Assembly: GCF_905475395.1 (NCBI RefSeq)
Contig: NC_058339.1
Location: forward strand, 93,630,520-93,694,519
Length of the DNA: 64,000 nt
DNA from: Chrysoperla carnea
Taxonomy: Eukaryota > Arthropoda > Insecta > Neuroptera > Chrysopidae
Direction: 5' to 3'
In this document: positions 61,022-64,000 of the stretch, piece after piece
Numbering within the stretch: position 1 is the stretch's first letter
Layout of the letters: each line of letters begins with the position of its first letter
Translations under genes and position numbers: made by a program
Notes under the pieces: model-generated
The model's input: only the letters and a program-made list of their open reading frames with translations
What the model was told of the DNA's origin: nothing
Database searches by the model: none

Positions 61022-63300
61022 CTAAAAAAAATGTGTATTAAAAAAAATATTTTTAGTAATTTTTAAAACAGTGGGATCCAGATATCATGTAAGCTGACCT
61101 AGAAGCCCAGCGGAGAAGTTACTAATTTTCGCTTTGTAATTTTAAGAAAAAAAATATATTTACCAATACAATTTCTTGGACCAGCACTAAATGGAACATA
61201 CGTGAAAGGATTTCGCTTCACCGAATTTTCTGGTAAAAATCTATCGGGATCAAATTTATTTGGATTTGGCCAATAATTTGGATTACGATGTAAATCATAT
61301 ATTAATACATATACATAAATTCCTGCAGGTAAAACGTAATCCTCTGGAATATATGAAATTAATTAGACTTAAAATTTCTGGATACCTTCGCTCGCTCTTA
61401 TTTGCCATTTTTCATGGTTTACAAGTAGCTCGACTTTACTTACTAAGTACCAAATCTTCTGTAAGCGTTCGCCCAACCACTGGAACAGCAGGATACAGTC
61501 GAAGGCTTTCTTTAATACAACGTTCAAGATATGTCATTTCCATTAAGTCATCGTAGGTTGCTTGTCTTTTGGAATCACCAAAAATTGTCTTCATTTCTTC
61601 ATAAATTTTGTTCTAAAATAAAATTAGAGACTTGAATGATTTATTTCGCAAGTTGTTTTTGGAATTCTCTAAAAGTTACAAACAAAGGAATTTTTGTTTG
61701 CAATTTTTGAAAACAAAAACTTTAACTTTTGCATAGCCACACTTACTTGTATTTCAGGATGATTTGCTAGGAGCATTAAAAACAAAGATAAACCCATCGA
61801 TGTGGTATCGTGTCCCTAAAAACAAATAAATTTCAATTAAGATCTGTTCTTTTTAAGGCAATTCTTCCCAAAATTAAGTGCACAGAAGTAAAAGAGTCAG
61901 GCAGCGCAGAATTAATATAGTTCACTTTTAGCATATATGTCTCTCAACCTCATCGCGAGATCAAATATGGCAAAAGGAGCCACGAATGTGGTACAACTAC
62001 CGTACGGAGTTGAGTGGTGAAGTTGACACAAACGCATGAGTTGTTTGTATGAAAGTAATATACTGTCTAACTAGAATGTATATGGTCTCCAAGAATGTTG
62101 TGGTTTTCATCTTAGAAAATAACAATTTTATAGAAATGATAAGCTTACTTCAAACATAAAAGTATCGACTTCTTCTCGAATATCTTCGTACGATAAACTA
62201 TTATCCAGTTTCATTTGTTTGATCAACAAGTCCATCATTGGTAATTTATATTTGCCGGTATCCAAATTTTTTGTATGTTGGACTTGTGTTAAATCCCAAT
62301 TTGTTAGACGTTCTTTGATCACATTACTTGTAAATGTTCGTAACGATTTGATAATCGTGTATAATCGCCAACGTTGTGGGGTAAATGCATAAGTTATTTC
62401 GGAATAGAACCATGGTTTTGCCATGCGATCCGTAAATATATCACCAAATCTATATCAAACCAAAAATTTAATTCAGAAATATTTTTTGAAAATGTAAAAT
62501 GACTCAATTGGTGATTGAACACGGAGAACTAAAGATACTAAGAGTGAACTTTACTTACTCATGAATGTTGCTCTTATATGTTTGAATTCCTTTCTGTTCC
62601 GATTCAATATTTAAGCCCATTGTGGTTTCTACAAACAAAAATTTTATTTTAAAGCTGCCATGGTAAGCAAACTGGTAGAAATCGACACGTACGCATGTGA
62701 GATATGCTGCGTGTGTCTAGTCTAGAATATATATTATTATTAATTGCTTAGTGTGATTCTAATTCCCAAGCCATTAAGCCATTACAGCCAACTTTACAAA
62801 AGTATACAAACCACATAAAGAATATAAAGAATGCTTTACAATGATTGGTATCACATTCGATTCAGACTTGGGGCATTCTTTATCAATGTCCTCCATTGAG
62901 TGTTCACTTTGACCTTCAAATATTGGGATAAATCCTTTTAAAATATTAAAATGAAATGCAGGTGTTAGAATTTTTCGTCTTGTTCTCCATTTATCTCCTA
63001 GAAACATTAAAAAAATTGCATTGAAAAACGAAGTCAATCTGCTTCGGCTCTTATTTTGGAAAATACCAATTACGGGTTAAGTAAGATTGGTATACTTGCC
63101 AGTACTGGTAAGAAGTCCTTCTCCCAACCATACAGTCAACATGTCGTACGCTTCACTCTTCATTAAGTTTTTATTATCCGTTAATATTGCCTCCACATAT
63201 TCAGGATCCAATAAGAACACTGAGACACGATTCAAGCCCCAAAGTTTGAAAATCTTTGGATATTGTACACATAATTTTCTTAATTTAAGCCAAATGATTT
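60861..63300 (-). CDS. CYP4: Cytochrome P450, CYP4 family; 5'-partial, eight exons
   Basis: Minus-strand exons 63300-63100, 62997-62812, 62628-62559, 62449-62149, 61815-61747, 61612-61444, 61343-61164 and 61021-60861 join to 1337 nt, 444 complete residues with no stop. Motifs, numbered in the partial protein: C-helix WxxxR (W71-R75), ETTMG (130-134), the CYP4 signature [13 protein letters not shown] (246-258), the ExxR helix ESLR (311-314), PDRF (365-368) and the haem loop [10 protein letters not shown] (384-393, Cys391 as iron ligand). Family knowledge: microsomal NADPH-dependent monooxygenase of fatty acids, hormones or xenobiotics. About 50-60 N-terminal residues (membrane anchor and proline hinge) are absent; I found no such exon between 63,301 and 64,000, so it lies beyond the window. 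All catalytic residues are intact. The substrate cannot be inferred; CYP4C-like is plausible. Confidence 0.94.
61164..61343 (-). CDS. CYP4: P450 exon g (haem-binding loop)
   Basis: The acceptor is catatattccag; A+AG gives Lys333, then DYVLPAG, FDPDRF and [10 protein letters not shown]. The donor is ATTG|GTAAAT. The cysteinate ligand is present. Confidence 0.93.
61444..61612 (-). CDS. CYP4: P450 exon f
   Basis: It starts [14 protein letters not shown] and contains [14 protein letters not shown] (helix K, ExxR). The donor is CTTA|GTAAGT. The 100-bp intron that follows has in-frame stops, so the exon cannot run on. Confidence 0.92.
61747..61815 (-). CDS. CYP4: P450 exon e (69 nt)
   Basis: Phase 0 at both ends. 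It reads [20 protein letters not shown], then EIQ. It carries the acid-Thr pair (D-T-T) of helix I that activates oxygen. The donor is CAA|GTAAGT. Confidence 0.92.
62149..62449 (-). CDS. CYP4: P450 exon d
   Basis: It begins one base before [13 protein letters not shown], so the internal Met at 62424 is not a start. It ends [14 protein letters not shown] and codes helices F-I, including most of the 13-residue CYP4 signature. Confidence 0.92.
62559..62628 (-). CDS. CYP4: P450 exon c (70 nt)
   Basis: This small exon reads [20 protein letters not shown], then IHE. It is bounded by tttgtttgtag and GA|GTAAGT. It is too short for a naive ORF search but fits both flanking phases. Confidence 0.9.
62812..62997 (-). 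CDS. CYP4: P450 exon b
   Basis: It starts GA (completing Gly68), then [20 protein letters not shown], with the W/R pair that contacts the haem propionate, and ends YSLC plus one base. The donor TGTG|GTTTGT is weak but joins in frame to give CETTMG. Confidence 0.9.
63100..63300 (-). CDS. CYP4: P450 exon a (first visible)
   Basis: The acceptor is tttttatag at 63302-63301. The exon opens with AA of a split codon, then [14 protein letters not shown], and ends [11 protein letters not shown], the standard CYP4 region before the C helix. The donor is not GT but GC (ACTG|GCAAGT). Only this junction keeps the STG-DKW reading frame. Confidence 0.9.
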
Positions 63301-64000
63301 CTATAAAAATTAAATCGTTAAACTTTAATTTACATATAACTATATACATACTATGGCTACTGTTATAAGTGACCTGCGTCTTTTCAAATTATCAGACAAT
63401 GCGTTCCAAGATATTCTAAAACAGCTTATATATAATAAATAAACTAGCTCGGCTACGTGATTATTAGTATTAGAAGAACATGTTTTAAAAATAGTTCATA
63501 TAAAAATAGTTTTGAAGTATTTGTTATTACTTCTTAATTACATTCGAAACATGTTTGCCTAATACACTTATTATTATATTAAAATTTAAATTCAATTATA
63601 TATCAACTATTCGATATTGAGTAAACAATATTTAGTGAGCAGATTAATTAATACCTGTCCAACACGTAAATAAAAATAAAGTTTGTATTTTGAAATGAGG
63701 CAGACCTTCAAACGTTTAAAAAATCAAAATAAATATAATCTGATAGTTTATAGTCTAACAAAAATGTGCCCTTAGGCTCATTCAATAAAAAAAACAAGTA
63801 ACAGCATTTAATAATTATAACATTTAGCAACTTTTTAATACTTTGTATTAAAAAAAGCCATAAATTTTCCAGCCTTGTCAAAGAGGGAAGTAAATTTTTC
63901 AAACGATTAGGTAAATTAGCTTTAATAACACTAATTATTTCAATTTGTAATACATTTTTATCGAAAACAATTCTATTAAAAATGGTAATACGGAAAATTA
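63301..64000. other. Intron and upstream DNA 5' of the visible P450 exons
   Basis: It was searched on the minus strand for a membrane anchor plus proline-rich hinge and none was found. The open frame at 63,708-63,902 (NLLPSLTRLENLWLFLIQS) lacks the expected P-G-P hinge and is not joined. Confidence 0.5.

Noticed and set aside
61260..61556. 98-codon plus-strand frame
   Set aside because: Antisense to two P450 exons and the intron between them.
63087..63368. 93-codon plus-strand frame
   Set aside because: Antisense to the first visible P450 exon.
63708..63902. Candidate N-terminal exon of the P450
   Set aside because: Leu-rich, but it lacks a start-anchor-PGP pattern and a donor in the required phase.

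Overview
The window is AT-rich eukaryotic DNA from an insect genome. Two split genes have short exons, canonical GT..AG introns and insect-type proteins, and they sit in a large amount of decayed mobile DNA. The order is not resolvable from the sequence alone. The gene families (an UNC-93-like transporter and a CYP4 cytochrome P450), small P450 introns and short dispersed repeats all fit Insecta. There is no operon structure, CRISPR array, rRNA or functional tRNA gene.

Layout: (1) Positions 1 to about 42,500 hold no recognisable protein-coding gene. The stretch is filled with short dispersed repeats, foldback MITE-like elements, a non-autonomous Helitron (33,244-33,718), a tRNA-derived SINE (about 37,405-37,705), a 316-bp tandem duplication (about 21,025-21,660) and a four-copy 87-bp satellite-like array (31,437-31,785). 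Two places look like isolated promoter/5'UTR exons of genes whose coding parts are not seen: about 3,060-3,320 on the plus strand and about 30,853-31,160 on the minus strand. (2) Positions 42,540-58,726 hold a six-exon, plus-strand UNC-93/MFS-type membrane protein of 532 residues. I assembled it across introns of 2.4 kb, 244 bp, 8.3 kb, 3.5 kb and 109 bp, with all splice phases agreeing. (3) Positions 60,861-63,300 hold the last eight exons of a minus-strand CYP4-family P450 (444 complete residues). The N-terminal anchor exon is missing and must lie beyond the right edge.

The two genes converge tail to tail about 2.1 kb apart. Nothing in the sequence links them functionally: the first is a putative channel-regulating or transport protein and the second a microsomal monooxygenase. 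Introns 1-4 of the UNC-93 gene carry transposon debris, including a LINE reverse-transcriptase fragment, a foldback MITE 76 bp from a splice acceptor, and a repeat starting about 18 bp after a splice donor.

I did not find a clearly novel system. The items most worth checking are the ATG-free putative first exon near 31 kb, the GC-AG intron of the P450, the reverse-transcriptase fragment bracketed by inverted termini, and the unidentified reading frame at 47.8-48.1 kb.
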